A stretch of 64,000 bases of DNA from Vanrija pseudolonga (Eukaryota; Basidiomycota; Tremellomycetes; Trichosporonales; Trichosporonaceae), in NCBI RefSeq assembly GCF_020906515.1, contig NC_085850.1, positions 4,402,001-4,466,000 on the forward strand. Direction: 5' to 3'. Shown here in pieces: positions 10,451 through 19,674 of the stretch (position 1 is its first letter; every line of letters begins with the position of its first letter). Below the pieces are notes generated by a model. It saw only the letters and a program-made list of their open reading frames with translations, did not search any database and was not told the origin of the DNA. Position numbers and translations under genes: made by a program.

Positions 10451-12114
10451 TTAGGCCTCAGGCTCGGGCTCTGGAGTCGACTTCTTTGGCCGCTTGTACA
10501 CGATTGCAAAGAGGATGAGCCAGAGCGCGTTCCAGCCCATCTGGAAGTAGAAGGATGCGTGGACGTTGGCGGGGTTGGCGATTCCACCAGGGTTGATGGT
10601 CAGCATGCCGGCCTGGGTAGCGAACCCGACCACGGCGCCGAGTTGAATGGCGACTTGGAACAGTGCACCAGCGACGCCCGCCATCTCGGGAGGGATAGCC
10701 GTCATGATACCGACGTTGGCGGCGGTAAAGACGGTCATGTTGCCCCCTGAGCCGAGGAGGCCGCCAGTGAAGATGAAGCGCCAATAGTCTTTCCCGACAA
10801 ACGTTGACGTGCGGGTGAACAGGATGTATCCGACGATGCAAAACGCCTCACCCACGAGGACGGTGAGCCAGGGGCGAGAAATGAGGAGGGGGAAGTATGT
10901 GAAGCCAGCCGTGAGGAAGAGCGAAACAACCGCCTGGGGTAGCATGCGTACGCCAGCTATGATAGGGCGCTCATGGTACACCTGCACGAAGGTTTCGATG
11001 AGCGCAAGGAAGTTGACAGCCCACCAAGCGAAGAGTGGCAGGCCCATGGCGATGAAGATGGCGAGGTTGGGGATCCGCCAAGTCGAGGCCGGGATGAGGG
11101 CGTACGAGGGCTCGAGATGAGCCTCCCAGAAGAAGAAGCCGATGAACAGCGGGAACGAAAGGAGGAAGGGGACGAGGAAGCCGGCCTTTTTCCACCCGTA
11201 GCTGGCACCGAGGGTGAGCCCGAGGGTGAGGAGCACGATGGCGGTGAGCATGGTGAGCGCACCAACGAGGTCGAGGCGGCGCCAGCGGGGCGTGGGGTCG
11301 GGCTCGCCGTCTGAGAGGGTATGCGACTCGTCGCCGGGTGCGTACGGGGTGAGGAAAAGGGACGCGGTGGCGAGCGGCGCAATGATGATGGCCGTGATGC
11401 GGAAGTACCAGCGACAGGACTGCATTTGGGTGCCGACCGAGTGGGGGATGTACTCGATGAAGCCGGCAAAGATTGTGCCCCACATGTTACCCATGGTGCC
11501 GCTCACGCCGTAGACCGTGAAGGCGAGTGCGAGCTCGGACGGCTCGAACACGTACACGATGAGGCGGTACGACGCGGGCACGAGTGCGCCGCCCGCGATG
11601 CCGGCGATGGCACGGAAGACGAAGAACGAGTACTTGTCGGGCAGAAACGAGATGACGAGCGACAGCACCCCGAGGGCGATGAAGGCAAAGTTGAACACCG
11701 GCGTCGCCGAGTACAGGTCGCTCACCCGCCCCCATAAGAGGAGGAAGGCAGCAAAGGTGACGGCGTACGAGGTGATGACCCACGACTGCTGCTCAAACTT
11801 GATATTCAGGTCGGCTGCGACGGTCTGTGTGAGGACGTAGAATGCCGATAGACCCATGACTGCTGTGTCAGAGGCAGGGAAGGGGGCGAGGGGAACCCAC
11901 CGTCAATGAACATGGCCAACGCGAAGATGGACATTAGGACCCACTTGCGGGTCTGGGAGAAGTGGGGCTTGGTGTGCGGGGTGGGGGCGGGGGCGGCGTC
12001 CATCGCCAACACCTTCTCCTTTGGTGCTCCTCCATTGTCGTGGTGGTCGGCAACGGCGTCCATGAGCGTCGGGGTTGCAGAGGGCCGCTGCGCGAGGTCG
12101 GTGTCGGTGGCCAT
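10451..12114 (-). CDS. Major facilitator superfamily exporter, DHA2 (14-TM) type
   Basis: Two exons on the minus strand, 12114-11901 and 11859-10451, with a 41-nt intron; 540 residues. The first exon gives a hydrophilic N-terminus and the start of TM1 (WVLMSIFALAMFID); splicing continues directly as VMGLSAFYVLTQTVAADLN. The segment WVITSYAVTFAAFLLLWGRV and SDLYS is MFS motif A (GRxSD) in the DHA2 form, followed by about a dozen further hydrophobic segments. DHA2 proteins are proton-driven drug or metabolite exporters of the plasma membrane or vacuole; the substrate cannot be read from the sequence. The gene ends 46 nt from the convergent chitinase gene. The C-terminus is a short charged tail (YKRPKKSTPEPEPEA). 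Confidence 0.85.
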
Positions 12115-13120
12115 TGTGTCTGGTGCTGCGTTTCGTCCTCCCTCCCCTCGCCATGGCTCGGGGTTAAGTACGTGAGCGCGCGCGTGTGTCAGGTGCTGCT
12201 GAGTGGACCAGCTGGTGTGCGTCTATTGCCAAGCCATGACTCAGCCCGACGACAACGGCATGGAGCGCACGCGCGAACGAGGTGCGACTGGCTGGAGAGC
12301 TGCTCGGCACACTTCCGCTGGAGCCTGTCAGTCGGGTGGTGCAGCCAGAGCATACGCCCGAAGTTGGCCAGTACGGGCGGTCACGACACGCAGCGCAATC
12401 CAGTGTGAGGCATCAGTGGTGGTGGTGTAGTTGGACCTGTGGAACCCAGTCCAGTCACATGCCATCGGCGCCGAGGGCGAAACCACCAAGGCCTATCGAT
12501 CGATAAGTCCGGAGCGGGGGTAGCGAGGTAGCGCGTGTCTGCTTATGTATTCCCGTGGAGTCTGAACGCGAGACACCCGACGGCCCGACGTGCTAGCGCG
12601 TGCGGCGCGCGCTATCGACATGCCCGGTGCGCGGTTAGCTGTGGGATGGAAGACGTGGTTAGTGGACAGAGAGAGGGAGGGCCATGGTGGAGGTGTTGTG
12701 ACGTTGTTGGGTCGGGGATGTTGTCGGGAACCCGAGCCGAGCTGCTGCGGCGACTTTTGCTGTGGCCCCGGGGCCGGTAGTGATTGTCGTTGAGATGCTC
12801 GCTCCTCCTCGACGATCACTTAAGATGATTGACGCGCTGTTGATGATCTTCTTCCCAACTGTCGCCGTCGTGATAACGATGCACATTTGTGAGTGGTTGT
12901 TGGAGTTGAGCGGGGCAATGATGCGGGGGGGTGCCGAGATGCCGGCGGGTGCTCGGAACGATTCCAGGGTCACGTCGATGCGCTGTTCCGACAACCGGCA
13001 GGTCAGCCTCTCGAGCCGCCGTCGCTGTCACATCCACATCCCCCAAGGCCCTCTTCTTCTTATCCTTGTGCTTCTTTCATACTCTTCCACACTCACGACA
13101 GCCTCACTGCCATCATCACA
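12115..13120. other. Divergent intergenic region, exporter / DJ-1 protein
   Basis: About 1 kb between two divergently transcribed genes, with no supported coding sequence. It holds a perfect 12-bp palindrome, TATCGATCGATA, at 12494-12505, whose right half overlaps a GATAAG (fungal GATA-factor type) site. The last 80 nt before the DJ-1 gene are pyrimidine-rich. Confidence 0.5.
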
Positions 13121-13846
13121 ATGAAGGTCCTCCTCCTCGCCGGCGACTTTATCGAAGACTACGAGCTCTACGCGCCTCTCCAGGCGCTCGAGATGCTCGG
13201 CATCGACGTGCACATCATCTGCCCCGACAAGAAGGCGGGCGAGGGCATCCAGACCGCGCTGCATATCCTCGAGCCGGGACGCCAGACGTACTCTGAGCGT
13301 CCGGGCCACCCCTTCGACATCACGCACGACTTCAACGAGGCCGCCGCCAACCTCGGCCAGTACGCCGGCCTCGTCGTCCCCGGCGGCCGCTTCCCCGAGT
13401 ACCAGCGCTACGACAACCGCGTCCTCGACATCATCCGCGCCTTCTTCAAGGACAACCGCCCCGTCGCCGCCCTCTGCCACGGCCTCCAGCTCCTCGCCGC
13501 CGCTGACGTCCTCAAGGGCCGCGAGTGCTCGGCGTTCCCCATGTGTAAGCTCGACGTCGAGGCCGCCGGCGCCAAGTACGTCGACTTTGAGGCCTTCAGC
13601 AAGAGCGTCCACGTCCAGGGCAACCTTGTGTCCGCGCCGGCTTACCCGTGAGTACAGGCAGTGGTGTGGAGGTGGCGAGGGCGCTGGGTGGAGTGGCGCG
13701 GCGCCACTCCACCCATCCACCTTCCCACCTTTCCACCAACCCTCCTCCAACCTTCTTGACCTCCTGCTAACGATCCGCGCAGCGCGATCGGCGTCTGGCT
13801 CGGAAAGTTCATCCAGATCTTGGGCGTTAAGGTCTCTGTCCCGTAA
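13121..13846 (+). CDS. DJ-1/PfpI superfamily protein
   Basis: Two exons, 13121-13647 and 13783-13846, separated by a 135-nt intron with a gctaac branch site; 196 residues, normal for the family. The N-terminus KVLLLAGDFIEDYELYAPL is the first strand with the conserved acidic residue. VVPGGRFPEY and ALCHGLQLLAAADVL form the class-I glutamine-amidotransferase-like core; Cys in LCHG is the nucleophile at the elbow. After splicing the protein ends AIGVWLGKFIQILGV. Relatives include PfpI/YhbO-type stress proteins, proteases and deglycase-like proteins; which activity applies is not visible. It is probably soluble: no signal or membrane segment is seen. Confidence 0.85.
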
Positions 13847-14601
13847 GCAGAGAGGTTGAAAGAGTGAGTTGGGACATTCTGGCGAGGTGGGAAGCGCGCC
13901 TTGGCACCGCCGCACGACCCAGAGTCAGCGCCGCTGACACTCCGCCACAGATTATGCACGTCCGCCCGCACGTCCCCAGCGAGAGATAGGGGGCGAGGTA
14001 GCCGTACGTAGCCAAGTGATGCAGAATGTGGGGCAGTCTGGCAGGCAGTAGCCGGTACGCGGTGACGGTGACGGCGGCGGCGTTGTCGGATCGGAACGCG
14101 GGGTCTTGGCACGGGAGCGGAGGGGTGGAGGTAGCCGCATTGGTGCACCAGCCTTCCGTGTCGTGCATTGACAAGTGCAACCAAGCAGAAGTACGCGACA
14201 ACTGTACCAAGTGCTGCAGGCACTATCATCGCTACAATCGCCCAAGAGAGGCACGAGAGCACGAGATGGGTGCAGGCAAGTGGGCACGCCGAAACCACGA
14301 CCGGGAGCGCGGCAGTGGTCGGCCGCGGATCGCCGCCAGTGCCGAGACGGCGGCAGTGTACATGCATCACTCCGGCATGTGCGGAGCGGAGGCTGCGCAC
14401 GTCTCGTTGTATCATGCTGTGTGCTGTGCCATTACTGCGAGGCACCGTCCTGTGCTGCCACTACCGCCGTCGCCGCCGCGATGAGTGCGCGGCGGTGTGC
14501 CGAACCCCGTCGTCACTGCGCGGCAGCACACAGCGCGAGTGGCTTTATACAAGGCCAAGCAAGACGCCGATGGCGAGCACACCACACTCGCCATCAACAC
14601 A
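13847..14601. other. Intergenic region before the small-gene cluster
   Basis: About 755 nt without a supported gene. Around 14506-14545 there is an imperfect inverted match to the bipartite element described at 15366 (TGTGCCGA, then CGCGGCAGCAC after 15 nt), about 60-95 nt before the ATG at 14602. Confidence 0.4.
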
Positions 14602-14970
14602 ATGTTCTGCCTCCGAGCCATCGTACGCGCCCGTCCGCTTGCCCGACCACGCCCCACTCTCGCCCGCCACCTCGCCCCCGCCCCCGCCCCTGCCCCCGTG
14701 CTCGTACGCCACACCCACTCTGGCGACGAGTGGTGGCGGCGGTACGGCATGACCTCGGACCCCGCCGAGCCCGAGGAGACGCCGCCGGCCTTCGTCGTCT
14801 TCTTCCCGTTCCTCATCGGGGTGTCGTTCTTCTTCTCCATGCTCTCCAAGCGCCATGAGGAGAAGACTCCCGACGACGAAAGCGGCGACGACAGTGCGCC
14901 GCCCACCCCGTCACCGCGGCCGCGCTGGACCTCGCGTATGGTCCTCATGCCCGGTCGGCCTCCTCGGTGA
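14602..14970 (+). CDS. Small Arg-leader single-TM protein, EWWRR family copy 1
   Basis: Intronless, 122 residues. The first 40 residues contain many Arg and no acidic residue (MFCLRAIVRARPLARPRPTL at the start), like a mitochondrial presequence. EWWRR follows at 43-47, then one membrane segment (FVVFFPFLIGVSFFFSML, about 64-81), then an acidic/Pro-rich tail. No known family is recognised. The ATG at 14602 is chosen because it gives the Arg leader at the very N-terminus, as in the neighbouring copies. A single-pass inner-membrane protein of mitochondria is inference from composition only. Confidence 0.6.
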   Translation: MFCLRAIVRARPLARPRPTLARHLAPAPAPAPVLVRHTHSGDEWWRRYGMTSDPAEPEETPPAFVVFFPFLIGVSFFFSMLSKRHEEKTPDDESGDDSAPPTPSPRPRWTSRMVLMPGRPPR

Positions 14971-15037
14971 AGAGGCACGGGGTGTTTCTCGTCCAACCAA
15001 CCCACTGCAACCGCCGTGCCTCCGCCAAGCCAGCCGG

Positions 15038-15070
15038 CGGGTGCCACGCGCGTGTGTGCTTTCGGCAAGT
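15038..15070 (+). promoter_or_regulatory. Bipartite element, copy 1 (orphan)
   Basis: CGGGTGCCACGCG at 15038-15050, then 11 nt, then TCGGCAAGT at 15062-15070. Both halves and the spacing match the copy at 15366. Confidence 0.45.
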
Positions 15071-15365
15071 CGGCCCCGGCGGCGATCATCAACACACGCC
15101 ACACGGCCTGCCGTGCTTGACGGTTGCCCGACGTCGCTCAAGTGGCCTGTGTCTCCGGAGAGCAGGTATACGTAGTACGGTGCCCTCCCCCGCTGCTTCG
15201 TTCGCGGACCCTGGTCGACGGGTCCAGCCTGCATCCCCATCCGACTAATGTTCCTCATATACATGCCCAATCTCAATAGACATCACTAGAGAACCAGGTA
15301 GACCACAGTAGATGAATGTTTGCCGCGGCACTCCCGCCGCCGCGGTGCCTCACAATGGCCGGTGC

Positions 15366-15398
15366 CGGGTGCCACGCGTTCCCTGCCATTCGGCAAGT
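15366..15398 (+). promoter_or_regulatory. Bipartite element, copy 2
   Basis: CGGGTGCCACGCG at 15366-15378, 11 nt, TCGGCAAGT at 15390-15398; ends 57 nt before the ATG at 15456. This is the position expected of a proximal activator site; the binding factor is unknown. Confidence 0.5.
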
Positions 15399-15455
15399 CA
15401 GCTCGGCGTGATACAAAACAACCACGAGCCTCACAATCATGCATCACACATCATC

Positions 15456-15902
15456 ATGCTGCCCAGACTGCTCCGCCCCCTCCGCCCAGCACTCCGCCTC
15501 ACGGCACTCACGCGCCCGAACCCACGGCCCTCCGCCCTCCCCCGCCAGCCCTTCCCAGCAGCCCGGAGCTACTGGCAGCAGTCCCCGCGCGAGTGGTGGC
15601 GCCGCTTCAGCTGGGAGGTGGACCTCGACGATCCCTTTATCCCCCTGTTGATGGTGATGCTCCCGTTCCTAAGCGTGGGTGTCTACTACGCCATCAAGGA
15701 GAAGCAGAAACCCCCCAAGACCAACGCTTTCGGCGACGTCGTGGTCCGCGACGGCGAGGAGGCGACCTATGGCCCGCCAGAGACCAAGCTCCCCCAGCCC
15801 CCAGCTGCGCCGTGGAACCCCCCGGGGGTGAGCGATGGGCCGACGAGGCCGCCACACGGCCATCCAGCGATCGAGTGGCCGCTTCTACATGAGCAGGAGT
15901 AG
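15456..15902 (+). CDS. Small Arg-leader single-TM protein, EWWRR family copy 2
   Basis: Intronless, 148 residues. The leader begins MLPRLLRPLRPALRLTALTR and has no acidic residue before position 46. REWWRRF lies at 45-51 and the membrane segment (FIPLLMVMLPFLSVGVYYAI) at about 61-80. The C-terminal 65 residues are Pro-rich and mixed charge. The start at 15456 is preferred to the in-frame ATG at 15312 because it puts the Arg leader first and sits 57 nt after the bipartite promoter element. Function unknown; the order leader, EWWRR, membrane segment, hydrophilic tail is the same as in copy 1. Confidence 0.65.
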   Translation: MLPRLLRPLRPALRLTALTRPNPRPSALPRQPFPAARSYWQQSPREWWRRFSWEVDLDDPFIPLLMVMLPFLSVGVYYAIKEKQKPPKTNAFGDVVVRDGEEATYGPPETKLPQPPAAPWNPPGVSDGPTRPPHGHPAIEWPLLHEQE

Positions 15903-16001
15903 GAGTGGCGCCGTCGCGAGGATGGAAGGGCGCCCGGGAGCGACGCACAAGTCGTCATCCTGTCTCGCCTCGTTGTGCCGCCGGCATCAGGCGTCAGCTT
16001 C

Positions 16002-16010
16002 TCGGCAAGC
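16002..16010 (+). promoter_or_regulatory. Half-site of the bipartite element
   Basis: TCGGCAAGC, 146 nt before the ATG at 16157. The CGGGTGC half is missing at the expected distance, so only one half is seen. Confidence 0.25.
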
Positions 16011-16156
16011 CTCGGGCACGACGGCAGCATGGCGCTCGACGTCAACACATCGGCAGCCTGGGGTCTTTGAACGGGCGTGCTGCTACTGAGGCAGAATAAA
16101 AGGCGTCGACAGCACTTTCTACAGCCTTCAAGTTCCTCTCATCACGTCGCTGCAGC

Positions 16157-16507
16157 ATGGCCATGCTGCCCAGCCGCCTCCCTCCGCTCCGTGCAGTCCT
16201 CCCAGCCGCAGCCATCACTCGCCCAACACAACGAGCCTCCAGTCTCCCCCGCCTCCCGCTCACAGCTACCCGGAACCACTCGCAACCCCCGCGTGAGTGG
16301 TGGCGGCGTTTCAAGTCGGGAGCCGACGACACACCCTGGGTCCGGCTGGAGTGCTTCGTGTGGGCGCTCGGCGGCGCGCTTGCAAACGAAACCTGGAGGA
16401 ACTGGAAGAGCGGCATGTCGAACACTAGGTCGGAGAGTGAAGTTGAGCCTCCCGGCGACCACGATGCGCCCACCAGCGGCCCGGTCGACGGGCGTGCGAG
16501 CGGCTGA
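16157..16507 (+). CDS. Small Arg-leader protein, EWWRR family copy 3
   Basis: Intronless, 116 residues. The leader (MAMLPSRLPPLRAVLPAAAI, then TRPTQRASSLPRLPLTATRN) is basic and free of acidic residues; PREWWRRF follows at 45-52. The hydrophobic segment after it (WVRLECFVWALGGALA, about 61-76) is shorter and weaker than in copies 1 and 2, so membrane insertion is less certain. The tail is acidic and Gly/Pro-rich. The leader aligns by eye with copy 2 (MLP-R-L-P-LR-L at the start; NHSQPPREWWRRF against WQQSPREWWRRF), so the two are clear paralogues. Confidence 0.6.
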   Translation: MAMLPSRLPPLRAVLPAAAITRPTQRASSLPRLPLTATRNHSQPPREWWRRFKSGADDTPWVRLECFVWALGGALANETWRNWKSGMSNTRSESEVEPPGDHDAPTSGPVDGRASG

Positions 16508-16680
16508 TCGGCGGGCGGAATCTGGCGATCGCTAGGCCGCTGCTCGAGTAGATGTAGACTGGAAGATGTAACGTATGCACAGCTCTGACCGAGTCAAGGC
16601 GGCATGTACAGCCGACTGTCTCCTGGACGGGTGACGTGCGTTGTGAAGCAGACGTCCAAGGCACCGACTGCCGTGCGTGC

Positions 16681-16713
16681 CGGGTGCTGCGCGTCATTGT
16701 CCGCTCGGCATGT
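16681..16713 (+). promoter_or_regulatory. Bipartite element, copy 3
   Basis: CGGGTGCTGCGCG at 16681-16693, 11 nt, TCGGCATGT at 16705-16713; ends 66 nt before the ATG at 16780. It has the same spacing and nearly the same half-sites as the copies at 15038 and 15366. Confidence 0.45.
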
Positions 16714-16779
16714 GGCGCTTCGCACCGCTTCATAATCCAACCCACAGCTGACACACCCCACCTCCTTCTTGCACACGCC

Positions 16780-17418
16780 ATGCCCCCACGCCTCTTTCAC
16801 ACTCTCGCACGCGCCCTCCGCCCGCGCCTGCAAGCCTTCTACTCCACGCGCACGTACCGCTGGCTCCGTGCGGCAGACGACTGGGCGTACAACCTCGCGT
16901 GTCGTGAGCCTGAGGGTACCCTCTTCCTCGCGTTAGGCGTGCTTGGCGTCGCGCACGTCGCCTTGTCGGTGGCCAAGAAGCCTGATAACCGAGGGCGCAC
17001 TGAGGGGGCGTGTAGTGTGCCCGAGGAGACTGAAGAGCCGTGGGTGTTGTACGGGTTCAACTGGCACATAGAGGCACGGTTGCGTGCCGAGGCGCTTGCC
17101 GAGCGCCGGCGCCTCCCGCCACTTGTTTGTACTGCACCACCACCACGACCATGGCCCACACCAACATCAACGCCAACACTCAACATTGTACTCAACTTCA
17201 CTCCAGTCGACACTACATCATGTCCCGCCTCCGCCAGGTACGCCACTGCGCCAGGATGTTCATCTACAATTTCTTCCGCACCGATCTCCCGCCCCCCGAC
17301 ACCATCTTCAAGTGGCCCCGCGAGTCCGAAGGGTTCCGTTCCGCCAGTCCGTGGTTCGCCGTCCTCGGTGCCTCTGCGTTCGTCATCTTCCCTGGCCTGC
17401 TCTACGCCAGGAAAGTGA
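16780..17418 (+). CDS. Small Arg-leader single-TM protein, divergent fourth member; 3' end uncertain
   Basis: The frame opens MPPRLFHTLARALRPRLQAF, again basic without acidic residues, followed by YRWLR at 26-30 (in place of EWWRR) and one hydrophobic segment (GTLFLALGVLGVAHVALSVA, about 46-65), then an acidic stretch. The frame stays open to 17418, but bases from about 17110 look like 5' leader sequence of the next gene, which starts at 17220 in another frame. The real C-terminus is therefore probably near residue 110-120, after splicing, or the two transcripts overlap. I could not place a convincing intron. Function unknown. Confidence 0.5.
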   Translation: MPPRLFHTLARALRPRLQAFYSTRTYRWLRAADDWAYNLACREPEGTLFLALGVLGVAHVALSVAKKPDNRGRTEGACSVPEETEEPWVLYGFNWHIEARLRAEALAERRRLPPLVCTAPPPRPWPTPTSTPTLNIVLNFTPVDTTSCPASARYATAPGCSSTISSAPISRPPTPSSSGPASPKGSVPPVRGSPSSVPLRSSSSLACSTPGK

Positions 17419-17723
17419 GTCAGGATAAGTTTACGACGCTGGAGAAGCGGATCGAGGCCCGCGCAAAGGACGGCGACTTCGTGCCGGATGACACAACATG
17501 TGAGCTCGGATCGAGAGCAGTGCTGACTCCAGAGATGCTGGTAGTGCCGAGTCGGCGACGGAGCCGAGACACCCAGCAGAGCGGCTCTTCCCATTTGAGC
17601 GGCATCCTTTCGACACCACTCCTTCAGTCCATAAGACACCTTTTGTCATGGTGTTGCCGGTCTACAAACTCTCTCGGGGCGGAGACGATCCCCCCCGCGG
17701 CGATGATTAGGAGCCCTGTATAA
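17220..17723 (+). CDS. Small single-TM protein, GF-SAS-W-GAS family copy 1
   Basis: Intronless reading of 167 residues. The N-terminus is basic (MSRLRQVRHCARMFIYNFFR); residues 38-62 read EGFRSASPWFAVLGAS, then AFVIFPGLLY, a membrane segment at about 44-62. The region after it is hydrophilic (EKRIEARAKDGDF). A GTGAGT at 17415 could be a splice donor, so the C-terminal third may differ in the mature mRNA. It is clearly related to the gene at 18006: GF, then R or H, then SAS, one residue, W, and an A-x-x-GAS core. No known domain. Confidence 0.55.
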   Translation: MSRLRQVRHCARMFIYNFFRTDLPPPDTIFKWPRESEGFRSASPWFAVLGASAFVIFPGLLYARKVSQDKFTTLEKRIEARAKDGDFVPDDTTCELGSRAVLTPEMLVVPSRRRSRDTQQSGSSHLSGILSTPLLQSIRHLLSWCCRSTNSLGAETIPPAAMIRSPV

Positions 17724-18005
17724 TGATGCCTATGAAAGAGTCCACCTGCTGGTAGTTCGAGGCAGGGGTGATTGCAGATGATGGGGGCATCACCGGAGTC
17801 GACACAGTCAGTACATGGCATTTACGGTACCAAGTTGGGGTCTTAAGAACGAAGTTGCGCGCGGGAAGCGAACCCGTGTTGTGGCAGCCCGTGTGCCGTG
17901 CCGAGTAACTTACCCGTCGTGTGCCGGCTCCACCTTTGAGGCACCACAACACAACCACAGTCGAATCGTCTACACTCCTTCTCCCACCCACCACAATAGC
18001 AAACC
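17724..18005. other. Intergenic region between the two GF-SAS-W-GAS genes
   Basis: About 280 nt without a supported gene. A stem-loop at about 17869-17890 looks like a tRNA T arm but lacks the rest of a tRNA. Confidence 0.4.
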
Positions 18006-18260
18006 ATGCTCACCCATCTCCACAAGCTTCGCCACCACACCCGGTCCTTCGGCAACCTCTCCCCCCACCCCGCCCCGAGCAAGTACTACCCTAACCCCTC
18101 GGAGCCGGGATTCCACTCTGCGTCAGGCTGGTTGGCCCTTTTCGGCGCCTCGGGACTGGTCATGGTCTCTTGCCTGCTGTTTACCGCCAAGTTGATGGGT
18201 GATACGGCGACAGTGGAGGGACACACCGGGTACGGGCATGATAGCGAGGTGGAGCTTTGA
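18006..18260 (+). CDS. Small single-TM protein, GF-SAS-W-GAS family copy 2
   Basis: Intronless, 84 residues. It has a His/Arg-rich N-terminus (MLTHLHKLRHHTRSFGNL), then PGFHSASGWLALFGASGLVM and a membrane segment at about 42-61, then a short acidic tail ending EVEL. The core is a close match to residues 39-55 of the gene at 17220. As in the other members of this cluster, a basic leader precedes a single hydrophobic segment, which suggests targeting to the mitochondrial membrane; this is inference. Pyrimidine/CA-rich leader sequence (ccaccacaatagcaaacc) precedes the ATG. Confidence 0.6.
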   Translation: MLTHLHKLRHHTRSFGNLSPHPAPSKYYPNPSEPGFHSASGWLALFGASGLVMVSCLLFTAKLMGDTATVEGHTGYGHDSEVEL

Positions 18261-18397
18261 TGATTCTCGTGAGTGCGTGTGACGAGCGGTGCTGACATCG
18301 GAAGGAGGTGGGATAGATGATAATGCCGGCTATATGCACACATGTACATATCACATCTCATCGCACCAGGCGGTTGGTCTTTTCACATCATACTATA

Positions 18398-18720
18398 CTA
18401 TAGTCCTTCTGTAGCAGCCTTATACTCTCTGACGCCGTCTCCAAAGAAGGCCTCCAGCAGGCGGAGCAGCTCGATCGCCATGTGCGTCCACACTCCCGTC
18501 TCCATTTGATTGTCGATACAGCTAAGGAGGAGAAACTGGCCGAATGGAGGGAACCCTGTCTTTGCTCTTATCTCAATGTCATTGGAATAGGCGAGAAACA
18601 AGAGCGAGTCGCCGAGCATGTCGAGCAATTCCGGTGGCATGGCCCCAATCGCTAACGGATTCCCGTCTACCGCGATCCCAGAACGGCCAGAAGGCAGAAA
18701 CGGTGACGGTAGAGACGCAT
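18398..18720 (-). pseudogene. Fragment related to the unknown family at 18790 and 20212
   Basis: A minus-strand frame ending at 18398 contains PELLDMLGDSLLFLAYSNDI, FLLLSCIDNQMETG and WTHMAIELLRLLEAFF. The last part lines up by eye with CINDRFENKDDPQSIAWGNL plus AARLALLLN near the end of the protein at 20212-21291 and with WGNLAVHLALLL at the end of the 18790 gene. No start with matching N-terminal sequence is present; the frame runs back into a CA/GT repeat. Either it is the 3' remnant of a third copy or a terminal exon whose partner I cannot identify. Low confidence in the gene model, moderate in the family link. Confidence 0.35.
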
Positions 18721-18721
18721 C

Positions 18722-18724
18722 TAC

Positions 18725-18767
<43 letters not shown>
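18722..18767. repeat. (CA)n microsatellite
   Basis: A nearly pure CA run of about 20 units lies between the family fragment at 18398 and the gene at 18790. It gives a long run of alternating Val/Cys in the minus frame, which argues against that part being coding. Confidence 0.9.
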
Positions 18768-18769
<2 letters not shown>

Positions 18770-18789
18770 TGCATACCACGCACTACTCA

Positions 18790-19674
18790 TCAAACGCGAG
18801 CTGTGCACAGAAGAAGAGCCAGGTGCACCGCCAGGTTGCCCCAAAGCAGCGACGTGCGGTCGCCGCGCGCGAAGCAAGCGGCAATGTACGAAACCAAAGT
18901 CGTTCGCTGGCGAGCCATACGACTGTGCAGAGGGAACGCACTGCCCAGGAGCCTGGCGAGAGAGACGAACACGCGTTCGTGCTGGGCCACGCTCAGCTTC
19001 TTGATATTCCGCTTAGAAAAGGTGTCGGTCAGAGCCTTAACGTCAAGGGCATCTGGCGCACACAAGATGTCACTGCCAGCTAGCTCCGTCAGGCCGGCCG
19101 CAAGGTCTACAAGCCCACGCCTCTGCTTGCGGATGTCGCCCTCTGACGACTGCCACTCGCGGAGCAGATCCATCTTCAAGCGATGGGTGCAGTCTGTGGC
19201 AATGACCATGGGCTGGAGTTGGTCGAGCGGCGCGTCGACCGCCATCCACGATGAGTAAGTCGCGATGATTTTGAGGAGGCGCCACAGGACGGCCAGGGTG
19301 TCGGGATCGGTTGGATGGCGTAGTTGGAGGAAGCGGCCGATGAGGGCCATGTTGGTCTCAGGCTCCATGAGTGGAAACTGCACCGGGGCACGGTGTGGCT
19401 GATTGAGCGGCAGCGGACCTAGGCCCCAGAGCCCCTGGACGGGCTCAGGAGGGCCGGTCAACGGCCAGGGGGGCATTTGGTTGTGGAGCTCCGGTGGGTG
19501 CCACTGGGATTGTCAGTGGTATCCTAGAAGGCAGAAACTCACCGGGCCATTGGAAGGGAAGATTATGGGGTTCGGGTACCATCCCTGCCTCGGGTGTCCG
19601 TTGGCCATGGCTTGAGTCGGGGGGGCGAAGGAAGGCCAAGTATGTGAAGGTGCCGCAGCGTTGAACCAGTCCAT
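18790..19674 (-). CDS. Unknown-family protein, copy 1
   Basis: Two minus-strand exons, 19674-19543 and 19503-18790, with a 39-nt intron; 281 residues. The start (MDWFNAAAPSHTWPSFAPPT) is chosen because the splice joins in phase (FPSNGP to WHPPELHNQ). The N-terminal 70 residues are Pro/Trp-rich and probably disordered; the rest is helical-looking (MALIGRFLQLRHP, DTLAVLWRLLKIIATYSSWM, HERVFVSLARLLGSAF). The C-terminus TSLLWGNLAVHLALLL matches the C-terminus of the neighbour at 20212, so the two are paralogues. I recognise no domain, signal peptide or catalytic motif. The pair looks like a lineage-specific family. Confidence 0.6.

Larger units (their letters stand above)
14971..15455. other. Intergenic region with duplicated promoter module
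   Basis: About 485 nt without a supported gene. It holds two copies of a bipartite element, at 15038-15070 and 15366-15398. The first has no start codon at a matching distance, so it may mark a lost gene copy. Confidence 0.5.

Noticed and set aside
17860-17940. Possible minus-strand tRNA around a GGGTTCGCTTCCCG-like hairpin
   Set aside because: The T-arm-like stem is present but position 58 is not A, no A box or acceptor pairing is found, and no anticodon arm forms.
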